Of a DNA stretch of 64,000 nucleotides, positions 9,400 to 17,394 are shown piece after piece. Every line of letters begins with the position of its first letter. Within the stretch, counting starts at the first letter, position 1. Both the position numbers and the translations under genes were made by a program. The notes beneath the pieces were generated by a model. That model ran no database searches. It was given only the letters and a program-made list of their open reading frames with translations, and was not told the DNA's origin. The stretch comes from Citrobacter sp. Awk 4 (GTDB lineage: Bacteria > Pseudomonadota > Gammaproteobacteria > Enterobacterales > Enterobacteriaceae). The stretch is taken from NCBI RefSeq assembly GCF_028069725.1, contig NZ_JANEWG010000001.1:62001-126000 (forward strand). Direction: 5' to 3'.

Positions 9400-10702
9400 A
9401 GCGATTATCAAACGTATCGTTCGCGCCGTCATTTTCCCCGGCAACAGACACAACCACGTCATCAAAGCGCAAATCATTCACAGCAACAATACGTCCAAAC
9501 TCCCTGGCCTCAATCCGACAGTGACTAAAGCTAATGTTCTCCATCGGTTTTTCGGTAAAGGCGACCAGGTCGAACGCGCGCGCCGGTAATGCATAGTCGG
9601 CATCCAGAGTGGCATTAACGTGACTAATGCGGATATTACGCACTTTGGTCATCTGTAAATGCTCCGGGATTTGCCTTGCTACTGCCTGCCAGTCTTCTGG
9701 CAGTTCATCAATGTTGTCAAAGAGTTTGCGGTTGTAGGAATTGTGCCAATCCATAATCCAGGAAAATGGAAATTGCACATTGTGCATTTGCAAATTTTCC
9801 ACCACCACATCTTCCATGAAACCGCCACGCTCTTTCGACGATTTCATGCGTAAACCGCAATCAGAGTTCTCAAAGGTAATGTCATGCACATAGACATTCC
9901 GAATGCCGCCGCTGACTTCACTGCCCAGAGTCACGCCGTAGCCTGAGCGAATAAGGCAGTTGTCGATTTCGATATGTTCCGCAATCTTACCGACCCGGTA
10001 ACCATCGCCGTCACGACCCGATTTGACGACAATACAGTCATCACCGCACGACACGTCACAGCGGGTGACGCGTACATGGCTGGATGAATCAATGTCAATG
10101 CCGTCGGTGCTTGGCCCATGGTTATCGCGGATGGTTAAACCACTCACCAGAACCTGGTTCGCATAGGTTATCTGTAAATTCCAGAACCCGGCGCGCTCAA
10201 AGGTCAAATCAGAGATCGTGACGTTTTCTGCCTTGTAAATCAGGCAGGCGCGTGGGCGTTTAACGAGGTAATCCGCAATCCAGCGCAGCCCTTTTTTATC
10301 GTAATCGACGCGCAGTCCACTCTCTTTATCCGGACCACAATAGAGATCCCACCAGTGCGTACCCTGACCGTCAATCTTGCCAGGACCAGAGATCTCAATG
10401 TTGTTAACATCAATAGCATTGAGTACCGCCGCAGGCCACATCATCTCAACACCCGCAACCCGCGTTGGGATCTCCGGATAGTCAGAAATATCGGTGGAAC
10501 CCAGCAGAGTCGCCCCTTGCGCGAATTGCAATTTGCTTCCTTCTTTCAGAAAGAGCGAACCTACCAGATAGTTCCCCGGTGAAATCACGACGGGAAGTCC
10601 CTGTTCAGCACCAGCATCAATAGCCCGTTGAATTGCCAGAGTGTCTTTCACAACACCGTCACCCATTGCACCAAAATCTTTCACTTCAATTTGTACAGGC
10701 AT
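9398..10702 (-). CDS. GH28 family glycoside hydrolase (polygalacturonase-like, cytoplasmic)
   Basis: Right-handed beta-helix enzyme of the pectinase family, 434 residues. The start at 10702 (MPVQIEVKDF) has AAGGA 8 bases upstream. A farther in-frame start at 10747 would overlap the symporter gene. The N-terminus has the usual pectate-lyase-fold opening (DFGAMGDG, near residues 9-16) and no signal peptide. Catalytic aspartates are present: STDGID near 198 and GDDC near 220. Two family motifs deviate: the usual NTD reads STD, and the usual GHG is GYG (near 254, in SGYGVTLGSE). RIK appears as RMK near 286. It probably cuts a galacturonide or related pectin fragment imported by the adjacent symporter. 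Exact substrate is unknown. Confidence 0.85.
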   Translation of the reverse strand: MPVQIEVKDFGAMGDGVVKDTLAIQRAIDAGAEQGLPVVISPGNYLVGSLFLKEGSKLQFAQGATLLGSTDISDYPEIPTRVAGVEMMWPAAVLNAIDVNNIEISGPGKIDGQGTHWWDLYCGPDKESGLRVDYDKKGLRWIADYLVKRPRACLIYKAENVTISDLTFERAGFWNLQITYANQVLVSGLTIRDNHGPSTDGIDIDSSSHVRVTRCDVSCGDDCIVVKSGRDGDGYRVGKIAEHIEIDNCLIRSGYGVTLGSEVSGGIRNVYVHDITFENSDCGLRMKSSKERGGFMEDVVVENLQMHNVQFPFSWIMDWHNSYNRKLFDNIDELPEDWQAVARQIPEHLQMTKVRNIRISHVNATLDADYALPARAFDLVAFTEKPMENISFSHCRIEAREFGRIVAVNDLRFDDVVVSVAGENDGANDTFDNR

Positions 10703-10730
10703 TAATTCTGTCCTTCTCTCATTCTCAGGG

Positions 10731-12158
10731 TTATTTGCTAATACCATTTAATTTATTCAGCGTTTTTTCCATTTCGAGCGTTTGTTTACGGTTCAATGGA
10801 TAGAAGTAAATCAACGTCACTGCAGCCAAAAACAGGCACAGAGCAGGCAAAAGATTCGCCATCGCGTAGATATTTTCCTGCACGGCACTGCTCTGGGTGA
10901 TGCCCCCCGTTGAAGAGGACTGATAACCGATAATCGCCAGCATGAAGCCACCAATAGCACCCGCACACGCCTGACCCACTTTGCGGGCAAAGAAGTTCAC
11001 ACCATAAACGGTGCCATCCTCGCGGTCGCCGGTGACATACTGGTGATAATCACAAACATCCGTCATGAATGCCCAAATCATCAGGTTGAAGAGTCCTGCA
11101 CCCAGGGTCGCCAGGAAAAGGAAGACCAGATAGGTTTTCGCATCCGTGATATGGCAGAAGTACATCACCAGATACATACCCACCGAAAAGAGCAGTGCGC
11201 CTACGCTTGCCTCTTTTTTACCAAATCGCTTCGTGAGCCAGGACGCCGATGGCGCCAGCAGGACCAGAGAACCGAAGGTAAACAGTAATGCGACAGACAT
11301 CGCCTCTTTGTTGTGGAAGTAGTCATTAAACAGATAGGTCATGTTGGTACCAGAGAGCCCCTGGTTAATCACAATCAGCAGATCAACAACGACTAAAACG
11401 ATCAGCGCTTTATTGCGTAACAATCCCTTCAGTAAAACAGATACCGGCACGTTCTCTTTTGTCTCAACGCGCACACGTTCCGTCGTTAACTGGCACGTCA
11501 GTGTTAAGAAGATGAAAGCCAGCACTGAACATCCGATCGAAATCCAGAAGAAGCGCTCACCAGAAATAACCTGGCTACCGTCAACAAGGGTGGTATACAT
11601 CAGGATAGGAATAAAGAAGCCGGTCGCCCCGCCACCGATAGCAGAACCAATGCTGCGATACGTAGAGAGCGAAACACGGTCGTCCGGATTGGAACTGATA
11701 GCCGCCGACATTGCGCCATAAGGAATGTTAACGGTCGATAACAGCGCACCGTAGACAAAATAGGAGCCGCAAATGTAAATGATTTTCGCGGTATATGAAA
11801 ATTCACTCACAAATGGCAGGAACAGCAATACCGCAACGGCGCAAAAAGGATACTTCATGCGACTAACCCAGGGGTTAAAACGCCCTTTGGCGGTTAGCTT
11901 AGAGGTATCACATAAACGCCCCACGGCCACATCGACAAACGCATCAAAGAGTTTGGTCACAAAATAGAGCGACCCGACGATAACGCCAGAAATACCCAGA
12001 ACATTGGTGTAATAAATCATTAAAAAACTGTTCACCAACCCAAGGATAAAACAGTTACCCAGGTCACCGCACATATAGCCAAATTTATCTCTAAACCCGA
12101 ACGGCCTGATATTAATACTTTTATTGCTTTCGATGATATGTTCATCTCGAACCGTCAT
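10731..12158 (-). CDS. GPH-family (MelB-like) sugar:cation symporter
   Basis: 475-residue inner-membrane carrier with about 12 hydrophobic segments, of the glycoside-pentoside-hexuronide:cation symporter family. Supporting features are the N-terminal DKFGYMCGDLGNC motif, the KLFDAFVDVAVGRLCD segment matching the family's cation-site helix (D-x3-D type), and ARKVGQ in a late helix. The ribosome site is GAGGAG 7 bases before the ATG. It is first in an operon with the GH28 gene (28-base gap), which suggests it imports the oligosaccharide that enzyme hydrolyses. Substrate is inferred from context only. Confidence 0.88.
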   Translation of the reverse strand: MTVRDEHIIESNKSINIRPFGFRDKFGYMCGDLGNCFILGLVNSFLMIYYTNVLGISGVIVGSLYFVTKLFDAFVDVAVGRLCDTSKLTAKGRFNPWVSRMKYPFCAVAVLLFLPFVSEFSYTAKIIYICGSYFVYGALLSTVNIPYGAMSAAISSNPDDRVSLSTYRSIGSAIGGGATGFFIPILMYTTLVDGSQVISGERFFWISIGCSVLAFIFLTLTCQLTTERVRVETKENVPVSVLLKGLLRNKALIVLVVVDLLIVINQGLSGTNMTYLFNDYFHNKEAMSVALLFTFGSLVLLAPSASWLTKRFGKKEASVGALLFSVGMYLVMYFCHITDAKTYLVFLFLATLGAGLFNLMIWAFMTDVCDYHQYVTGDREDGTVYGVNFFARKVGQACAGAIGGFMLAIIGYQSSSTGGITQSSAVQENIYAMANLLPALCLFLAAVTLIYFYPLNRKQTLEMEKTLNKLNGISK

Positions 12159-12188
12159 GCCAACTCCTCACACGTATTATTCACAAAA

Positions 12189-12201
12189 ATTATGTATACA
12201 T
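12189..12201 (-). promoter_or_regulatory. Palindrome ATGTATACAT overlapping a candidate -10 (CATAAT) of the symporter
   Basis: The perfect 10-bp palindrome at 12192-12201 overlaps a leftward hexamer CATAAT at 12194-12189, about 31 bases upstream of the symporter ATG. A poor -35 (TTACCC) lies 18 bases upstream. TGTATACA is the core of several GntR/FCD operators, so this could be a repressor site. Inference only. Confidence 0.4.
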
Positions 12202-12245
12202 TCTGATAGCTTGGGTAATAAAAAGATGTACTATCGCAAAACCGA

Positions 12246-12383
12246 ATTTGGTACGACACGTTTTCGCATTAAAGAATAATTGGTATGACAACAAGATGAA
12301 GTGCTGAAGATCACACAATCTCAAGCAACCCTTCACCGACAGCACAAAAGGTATATATTTCAAATAAAATTGGTGTGATAACT
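12246..12383 (+). promoter_or_regulatory. Three same-direction GntR/FCD-like operators
   Basis: Sites begin at 12246 (ATTTGGTACGACACGT), 12278 (AATTGGTATGACAACA) and 12368 (AATTGGTGTGATAACT). They share TTGGT-N2-GAYA in the same orientation. From memory, the ExuR/UxuR consensus is AATTGGTATACCAATT; by eye the three sites match it at about 10, 12 and 11 of 16 positions. The first two are 32 bp apart, three helical turns. A hexuronate-type regulator would fit the pectin-like gene content. Confidence 0.5.
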
Positions 12384-12409
12384 ATAATGCAGTAAAACCT
12401 GGCTACGTT

Positions 12410-12437
12410 TTGTAAAACTAAACGGTTTACATATAAA
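12410..12437 (+). promoter_or_regulatory. Candidate sigma-70 promoter for the SemiSWEET gene
   Basis: TTGTAA (12410-12415), 16-bp spacer, TATAAA (12432-12437), about 48 bases before the ATG. The third operator-like site lies just upstream of the -35. Confidence 0.45.
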
Positions 12438-12484
12438 ATGGCTTCAGGAAGTTAACAACACATATACATTCGCGGAAGTAATAG

Positions 12485-12757
12485 ATGGATTACATTAATA
12501 TCATTGGTTTTATTGGCGGCGGTTGCACTACCATTTCTTTTATTCCGCAGGTGGCTTTAGTGCTAAAGACAAAATCAACGAAAGATATTTCATTGATGAT
12601 GTACTCCGTTTTTGTTTTCGGCATTTCTTTATGGCTGCTCTATGGAATTTTGTCGGGCGCTCTCCCCGTTATCATCCCCAATTTGATTACCTTCGTTCTG
12701 GCAGGTTCAATTCTCTTTATGAAGATAAAAAACGAAATTATTCAAAAAAATCGATAA
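12485..12757 (+). CDS. SemiSWEET (PQ-loop/MtN3) sugar transporter
   Basis: A 90-residue, three-helix membrane protein. The first helix carries the PQ motif (SFIPQ, Pro21-Gln22), followed by the loop sequence KTKSTKDIS that is typical of bacterial SemiSWEETs. Two further hydrophobic helices and a basic tail complete it. SemiSWEETs dimerise to make a six-helix sugar uniporter. It is transcribed divergently from the symporter/GH28 operon across a shared control region, so it may move a mono- or disaccharide product of that pathway. GGAAG precedes the ATG at a usable distance. Substrate unknown. Confidence 0.88.
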   Translation: MDYINIIGFIGGGCTTISFIPQVALVLKTKSTKDISLMMYSVFVFGISLWLLYGILSGALPVIIPNLITFVLAGSILFMKIKNEIIQKNR

Positions 12758-12765
12758 TGGTTGCG

Positions 12766-12814
12766 CCAGGTAGTAAAACGAGCATCGATAATGCCTGCTA
12801 CTTTTACTACCTGG
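12766..12814. repeat. 13-bp perfect inverted repeat downstream of SemiSWEET
   Basis: CCAGGTAGTAAAA (12766-12778) and its exact complement TTTTACTACCTGG (12802-12814) flank 23 bases that contain a small GCAT/ATGC stem. No U-run follows, so it is not a clear terminator. Confidence 0.7.
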
Positions 12815-12898
12815 ATAATGACAGACCAGACCTTCCCCCAGTACAGCGCCTCAGAGGTAAAATATCTCAGGCATCAGGTTGGGCCATTTTCGGAGTTT

Positions 12899-12921
12899 CG
12901 CCCGCCGGCAAGCCGCGGGCG
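12899..12921. other. GC-rich stem-loop between SemiSWEET and cueO
   Basis: CGCCCGC pairs with GCGGGCG around a 9-base loop, ending 8 bases past the cueO stop. It has no U-run on either strand. It may mark the cueO transcript end. Confidence 0.4.
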
Positions 12922-12928
12922 CAAAGTA

Positions 12929-14512
12929 TTACGCAGTGGTAAATCCAAGCATCATTCCTGTGTCTTCATGCTCTAACAGATGACAGTGCGCCATATAAGC
13001 ATGTTCTTTCGGGGCATCGTTTTCAAACTTGACCAACACCTCGCTGACGCCACCTTCGACGCGTACCGTATCTTTCCATCCCGTACGATGCGCTGCTGGC
13101 GTTTTGCCGTTTTCCGACAGAATGCGGAACTGAGTGCCATGAATATGGAACGGATGTAGCATCATGTCGCCCTCGCCGGAGATAACCCAACGCTCATACT
13201 GCCCTTTCGCCGCCGCAAACATCGGCTTGTTCATATCAAAAGCCTGACCATTGATCTTGTTGGCGTTATGGAAATCAAACTGCCCACCGTGATCCATATG
13301 CCCCATGCTGCCATGATTCATATTGCCGTGATTCATTTTTCCATTGCCCATATGCCCCATCTTCTGCCCACTCTCCATCCCGGACATCGCTTGATCGCCG
13401 TATTTTTTCATCAGCATTTGCATGCCCATCATGTCGAGCATGGGGTCCATAGAGAGCTGCAACTTGCGTACCGTAAGGCCATCAAGCGACGGTAACGCCG
13501 GCATACTGGTTAACGTATCCGGCAACGTACCGGAAGCGGTCACCACCAGCGGCTGGATGTGCATAACCGGATGCGGTTGATTAAATGGCGCAACCGCCAT
13601 CCCCATCTGGCTGACCGGCAGCGTCACCAAATCAAACGCTTTGCCATCGCTGATATCTACCAGCACTTCGAACCGCTCCCCCATCAATAAGGGAAGTTCA
13701 TTCACTTTGACAGGCTCAGCCAGCAATCCGCCGTCGCTGGCGATCACATACAGAGGGCGGCCATCGCTGGCGGCGATGTTGAGCGAACGCGCGTTACAAC
13801 CATTGAGTAAACGCAGCCGTAGCCAGCCTCGTGGCGCGGCGTGTTGAGGGTAAATCGCCCCGTTGGTCAGCAGCGTGTCACCAAACCACCCCACCGCGGC
13901 GGTCATTACATCCAGTTGGTAATTGATCTGACCGTCAGCGGAAAACTGTTTGTCCTGAATAATCACCGGCACATCATCGATGCCCCACTGTGTAGGGAGC
14001 AGTAGCTTACGAATATCCTCATCTTCGATAAGCACCAGCCCCGCCAGCCCCATCGCGACCTGACGCCCCGTTTTTCCATGCTGATGTGGGTGGAACCAGC
14101 AGGTGGCGGCACGCTGCTCTGGTGTGAACGTGACGGTGCGCGAACCACCGGCAGGAATAACGCCTTGCGGACCGCCATCCACTTCACCGGGAATTTCCAG
14201 GCCATGCCAGTGTAATGTTGTCTCTTCAGCGAGCTGATTATGAATGTCGACGGTGACAGCTTTCCCCCTGTGCAGTTTTAACGCCGGTCCCAGCAGATTA
14301 CCGTTGTAACCCCAGGTTGTGGCCGTCTTATCCCCGAAGGTCGACTGCCCGGTTTTGACGATCAACTGGATATGATTGCGTGCATCGGTGGTTAACAGAT
14401 CGGGAATGGGTAACGCGGGGCGTGCGGCGGCAAATACACTCCGGCTCCACAGCGGCAATGCAGATGCGACCCCAAGTGCCACAGAATATTTTAAGAAATC
14501 ACGACGTTGCAT
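12929..14512 (-). CDS. cueO: Multicopper oxidase CueO (cuprous oxidase)
   Basis: Periplasmic oxidase that turns Cu(I) into the less toxic Cu(II). The start at 14512 ([10 protein letters not shown]) has AAGGA 7 bases upstream; a GTG two codons earlier is less likely. The N-terminus is a Tat signal (RRDFLKYS) ending near AFA-type cleavage at about residue 28. Copper ligand motifs are HWHG near 100, WFHPHQHGK near 140, [10 protein letters not shown] near 455 and [13 protein letters not shown] near 510. The methionine/histidine-rich copper segment is longer than in E. coli CueO, giving 527 versus 516 residues. In E. coli gcd is the downstream neighbour; here it is the SemiSWEET. Confidence 0.96.
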   Translation of the reverse strand: MQRRDFLKYSVALGVASALPLWSRSVFAAARPALPIPDLLTTDARNHIQLIVKTGQSTFGDKTATTWGYNGNLLGPALKLHRGKAVTVDIHNQLAEETTLHWHGLEIPGEVDGGPQGVIPAGGSRTVTFTPEQRAATCWFHPHQHGKTGRQVAMGLAGLVLIEDEDIRKLLLPTQWGIDDVPVIIQDKQFSADGQINYQLDVMTAAVGWFGDTLLTNGAIYPQHAAPRGWLRLRLLNGCNARSLNIAASDGRPLYVIASDGGLLAEPVKVNELPLLMGERFEVLVDISDGKAFDLVTLPVSQMGMAVAPFNQPHPVMHIQPLVVTASGTLPDTLTSMPALPSLDGLTVRKLQLSMDPMLDMMGMQMLMKKYGDQAMSGMESGQKMGHMGNGKMNHGNMNHGSMGHMDHGGQFDFHNANKINGQAFDMNKPMFAAAKGQYERWVISGEGDMMLHPFHIHGTQFRILSENGKTPAAHRTGWKDTVRVEGGVSEVLVKFENDAPKEHAYMAHCHLLEHEDTGMMLGFTTA

Positions 14513-14557
14513 TTTCACTTCCTTATTCTCAGCAGGCGGGACACAGCCTAAAACTTG

Positions 14558-14588
14558 AGCATAGACCCTCCCCCTACAGGAAGGTCAA
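14558..14588 (-). promoter_or_regulatory. CueR-dependent copper promoter of cueO
   Basis: Read leftward: -35 TTGACC (14588-14583), a 19-bp spacer, and -10 TATGCT (14563-14558). The long spacer holds the imperfect dyad ACCTTCC...GGAGGGT. A 19-bp spacer with this dyad is the MerR-family arrangement known for the E. coli cueO and copA promoters; copper-loaded CueR untwists it to activate transcription. Confidence 0.88.
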
Positions 14589-14678
14589 GTCAGAGACAGC
14601 CTCGAATGCAATAATAAAGGTCGTCGCCTCGCTCGCAGTGTGCTAACGTTTAATTTCCGTGATGCAGTGGTAGAAGCA

Positions 14679-15026
14679 ATGAAGACGTTTTTCAGAACCG
14701 TGTTGTTCGGCAGCCTGATGGCCGTAAGTGCCAATAGCTATGCGCTCAGTGAGTCCGAAGCCGAAGATATGGCCGATTTAACGGCAGTTTTTGTATTTCT
14801 GAAAAATGACTGTGGATACCAGAATTTACCCAATGGGCAAATTCGTCGTGCGCTGGTCTTTTTTGCCCAGCAAAACCAGTGGGATCTCAGTAATTACGAC
14901 ACCTTCGACATGAAATCCCTCGGTGAAGACAGCTATCGGGATCTCAGCGGAATTGGTATCCCCGTCGCAAAAAAATGCAAAGCGCTGGCACGTGATTCCC
15001 TCAGTCTGCTGGCCTACGTCAAATAA
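14679..15026 (+). CDS. yacC: YacC, PulS/OutS-family small secreted protein
   Basis: 115 residues beginning MKTFFRTVLFG with a signal peptide ending near ANSYA. The mature part matches the PulS/OutS pilotin family of type II secretion, including the two cysteines that can form a disulfide (NDCGY and KKCKA). There is no lipobox cysteine at the cleavage site, unlike true pilotins. The 14679 start was chosen over an in-frame ATG at 14640 because it opens the signal peptide directly. It is divergent from cueO. Physiological role unclear. Confidence 0.88.
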   Translation: MKTFFRTVLFGSLMAVSANSYALSESEAEDMADLTAVFVFLKNDCGYQNLPNGQIRRALVFFAQQNQWDLSNYDTFDMKSLGEDSYRDLSGIGIPVAKKCKALARDSLSLLAYVK

Positions 15027-15052
15027 ATTTCCCGATACCAAAATGCTGAAGT

Positions 15053-15076
15053 AATGACCGTGCAACACCGGTCATT
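15053..15076. other. 8-bp perfect stem-loop between yacC and speE
   Basis: AATGACCG pairs with CGGTCATT around an 8-base loop, 26 bases past the yacC stop and 57 before speE. There is no U-run, so it may be an mRNA processing or leader structure. Confidence 0.45.
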
Positions 15077-15133
15077 GTTAGCTATGATGTTGCGCCCTTT
15101 TTCACGGGCGTCAACAAATGGAGGTATCAACCC

Positions 15134-15994
15134 ATGGCCGAAAATCCCTCGTGGCATGAAACGCTACACGACCAGTTTGGTCAGTACTTTGCCGTGGATA
15201 ACGTGCTGTATCATGAGAAAACCGACCATCAGGATTTGATCATTTTCGAGAACGCCGCGTTTGGTCGCGTGATGGCGCTGGATGGCGTGGTGCAGACCAC
15301 CGAGCGCGATGAATTTATCTATCACGAAATGATGACCCACGTGCCTTTGCTGGCGCACGGTCACGCTAAACATGTGCTGATCATCGGCGGTGGTGACGGG
15401 GCCATGCTACGCGAAGTGACCCGCCATAAAAACATTGAAACCATTACGATGGTGGAAATCGACGCAGGCGTGGTCTCATTTTGCCGACAATATTTGCCGA
15501 ACCATAACGCAGGCAGCTACGACGATCCGCGATTTAAACTGGTGATCGACGACGGCGTCAACTTCGTGAATCAGACCCGCCAGACCTTCGATGTGATCAT
15601 TTCCGACTGCACCGATCCTATTGGTCCCGGCGAAAGCCTGTTCACCTCGGCATTCTATGAAGGCTGCAAACGCTGCCTGAACCCTGGCGGGATTTTTGTC
15701 GCCCAGAATGGCGTCTGTTTCCTGCAGCAAGATGAAGCGCTCGACAGCCACCGCAAACTCAGCCACTACTTTGGTGACGTCAGTTTCTATCAGGCCGCCA
15801 TTCCGACCTACTATGGCGGAATCATGACCTTTGCCTGGGCGACCGATAACGAAGCCCTGCGCCATCTTTCGACCGAGATTATTCAGGCCCGATTCCACAC
15901 TTCCGGTCTGAAATGCCGTTACTACAATCCGGCGATTCACACGGCAGCCTTTGCCTTACCTCAATACTTGCAAGATGCACTGTCCGCGCAGTGA
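15134..15994 (+). CDS. speE: Spermidine synthase
   Basis: Transfers aminopropyl from decarboxylated S-adenosylmethionine to putrescine, giving spermidine. The 286-residue protein has the Rossmann-like motif [13 protein letters not shown] near residue 83, the acidic VEIDAGV near 105 and DCTDPIGP near 157, which holds the catalytic aspartate. GGAGGT lies 9 bases before the ATG. It is followed after 20 bases by speD, which makes its aminopropyl donor; the two form the speED operon. Confidence 0.97.
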   Translation: MAENPSWHETLHDQFGQYFAVDNVLYHEKTDHQDLIIFENAAFGRVMALDGVVQTTERDEFIYHEMMTHVPLLAHGHAKHVLIIGGGDGAMLREVTRHKNIETITMVEIDAGVVSFCRQYLPNHNAGSYDDPRFKLVIDDGVNFVNQTRQTFDVIISDCTDPIGPGESLFTSAFYEGCKRCLNPGGIFVAQNGVCFLQQDEALDSHRKLSHYFGDVSFYQAAIPTYYGGIMTFAWATDNEALRHLSTEIIQARFHTSGLKCRYYNPAIHTAAFALPQYLQDALSAQ

Positions 15995-16014
15995 ATCTAA
16001 GGATGTGATAAAAA

Positions 16015-16809
16015 TTGAAAAAGCTGAAACTGCATGGCTTTAATAACCTGACCAAAAGCCTGAGTTTTTGTATTTACGATATCTGCTATGCCAAAACCGC
16101 CGAAGAGCGTGACGGCTACATCGCCTATATCGATGAACTCTACAACGCCAACCGTCTGACTGAGATTCTCTCGGAAACCTGTTCCATCATCGGCGCAAAC
16201 ATCCTGAATATTGCCCGTCAGGACTACGAACCACAGGGTGCCAGCGTCACCATTCTGGTGAGCGAAGAGCCGATGGACCCAAAACTTATCGATAAAACCG
16301 AACATCCAGGCCCTTTGCCGGAAGCGGTCGTCGCTCACCTTGATAAGAGCCATATCTGCGTCCACACCTATCCGGAAAGCCACCCGGAAGGTGGATTGTG
16401 TACCTTTCGCGCCGACATTGAAGTTTCCACCTGCGGCGTGATTTCACCGCTGAATGCGCTGAATTACCTTATCCACCAGCTCGAGTCCGATATTGTGACG
16501 ATTGATTATCGTGTGCGGGGATTTACTCGTGATATCAATGGCATGAAGCACTTTATCGATCATGAGATCAATTCAATCCAGAACTTTATGTCCGAGGATA
16601 TGAAGTCGCTGTATGACATGGTGGATGTGAACGTCTATCAGGAAAATATCTTCCATACCAAAATGTTGCTTAAAGAGTTCGACCTTAAGCACTACATGTT
16701 CCACACCAAACCGGAAGATCTGACAGACACCGAGCGCAAAGAGATTACCGCTGCGCTCTGGAAGGAAATGCGCGAGATTTACTACGGCCGTAATATTCCT
16801 ACGGTGTAA
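16015..16809 (+). CDS. speD: S-adenosylmethionine decarboxylase proenzyme (TTG start)
   Basis: Produces decarboxylated S-adenosylmethionine for SpeE. The start is TTG at 16015 ([10 protein letters not shown]), as in E. coli. The 264-residue proenzyme cleaves itself at Lys111-Ser112 within HLDKSH, and Ser112 becomes the pyruvoyl cofactor. The bacterial class has no similarity to eukaryotic AdoMetDC. Confidence 0.96.
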   Translation: MKKLKLHGFNNLTKSLSFCIYDICYAKTAEERDGYIAYIDELYNANRLTEILSETCSIIGANILNIARQDYEPQGASVTILVSEEPMDPKLIDKTEHPGPLPEAVVAHLDKSHICVHTYPESHPEGGLCTFRADIEVSTCGVISPLNALNYLIHQLESDIVTIDYRVRGFTRDINGMKHFIDHEINSIQNFMSEDMKSLYDMVDVNVYQENIFHTKMLLKEFDLKHYMFHTKPEDLTDTERKEITAALWKEMREIYYGRNIPTV

Positions 16810-16817
16810 GCGTATTC

Positions 16818-16837
16818 GCGGAGCACGGAGGCTCCGC
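16818..16837 (+). terminator. Stem-loop after speD
   Basis: GCGGAGC pairs with GCTCCGC around 6 bases, 8 bases past the speD stop and ahead of the convergent yacL stop. The tail (TGTATAAAG) is only weakly U-rich, so termination is uncertain. Confidence 0.45.
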
Positions 16838-16856
16838 TGTATAAAGTATCCCTGAA

Positions 16857-17219
16857 CTAACGTTGCTGCACGAATTCACGATATGCCGCAACCACCTGAA
16901 GAAAATCCTCCACGCCACAAAGTGACAGACTCTCTTCGTCGTAGTAGCTCATCCCTTCTTCCATTTCGTCGCCAGAAAACTCAAGCTGATTAGCGCGAAC
17001 CATCACCTCTTCGCCATCCATCCAGAGCGTGTATTCATGTCCTGCCCGTTGCCAGGAACGTTCGCTGCCTTTCACCGCATGCGCCGCCTGCTCCACTTCA
17101 TCAAGCAAGGCCAGGTTTTCTTTCACTTCTTCATTAAACCAGTGCCCCACCACTTCGTGGCCCATGGACATCCGCACCTTTACGACTCCGGTAATATCAC
17201 GCAGAAATTCGTAATCCAT
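16857..17219 (-). CDS. yacL: YacL, UPF0231 family protein
   Basis: Conserved 120-residue acidic protein of unknown function found across enterobacteria. The start at 17219 gives [11 protein letters not shown] as in E. coli; an upstream in-frame start would add eight residues. No signal peptide or membrane segment. Acidic stretches ([14 protein letters not shown]) are visible in the second half. It is convergent with speD. Confidence 0.9.
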   Translation of the reverse strand: MDYEFLRDITGVVKVRMSMGHEVVGHWFNEEVKENLALLDEVEQAAHAVKGSERSWQRAGHEYTLWMDGEEVMVRANQLEFSGDEMEEGMSYYDEESLSLCGVEDFLQVVAAYREFVQQR

Positions 17220-17260
17220 AATGTGTTCCTCTGCTCCCGGCAATGCGTCAATCTCGCACT

Positions 17261-17293
17261 GCGCCCATGCTGTAATTATCGCAGCATGGGCGC
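17261..17293. other. 12-bp perfect inverted repeat upstream of yacL
   Basis: GCGCCCATGCTG (17261-17272) pairs with CAGCATGGGCGC (17282-17293) around TAATTATCG. Read leftward, the loop supplies a GATAAT hexamer, so the repeat may flank the yacL -10 as an operator. No terminator polarity. Confidence 0.6.
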
Positions 17294-17321
17294 AGAAAAA
17301 AAGCGTAGCGGGTGGAAGGAA

Positions 17322-17363
17322 TAGAAATAAAAATGCCCGGAGAAGCAGACTTCTCCGGGCATT
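17322..17363 (-). terminator. Strong acnB terminator
   Basis: A 14-bp perfect stem (AATGCCCGGAGAAG and its complement, 17332-17363) with a 4-base loop, followed leftward by UUUUAUUUCUA. It lies 31 bases past the acnB stop. Confidence 0.92.
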
Positions 17364-17394
17364 GATGCGTTTTTACGCCAAACGCGTTAGCGAA

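Larger units (their letters stand above)
12159..12484. promoter_or_regulatory. Divergent control region of symporter/GH28 operon and SemiSWEET
   Basis: 326 AT-rich bases without a gene. They contain three copies of AATTGGT-type GntR/FCD half-palindromes, a perfect ATGTATACAT palindrome near the symporter start, a weak CRP-like site at 12300-12315 (AGTGC-N6-TCACA), and a candidate rightward promoter at 12410-12437. Confidence 0.6.

Noticed and set aside
12300-12315. CRP-like site AGTGC-N6-TCACA
   Set aside because: Only the right half is good, and its distance from both candidate starts is unusual for CRP activation, so it is mentioned only within the control region entry.
12523-12942. A 139-codon frame overlapping SemiSWEET
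   Set aside because: It is in another frame of the clear SemiSWEET gene, has no homology I recognise and runs into the intergenic repeat.
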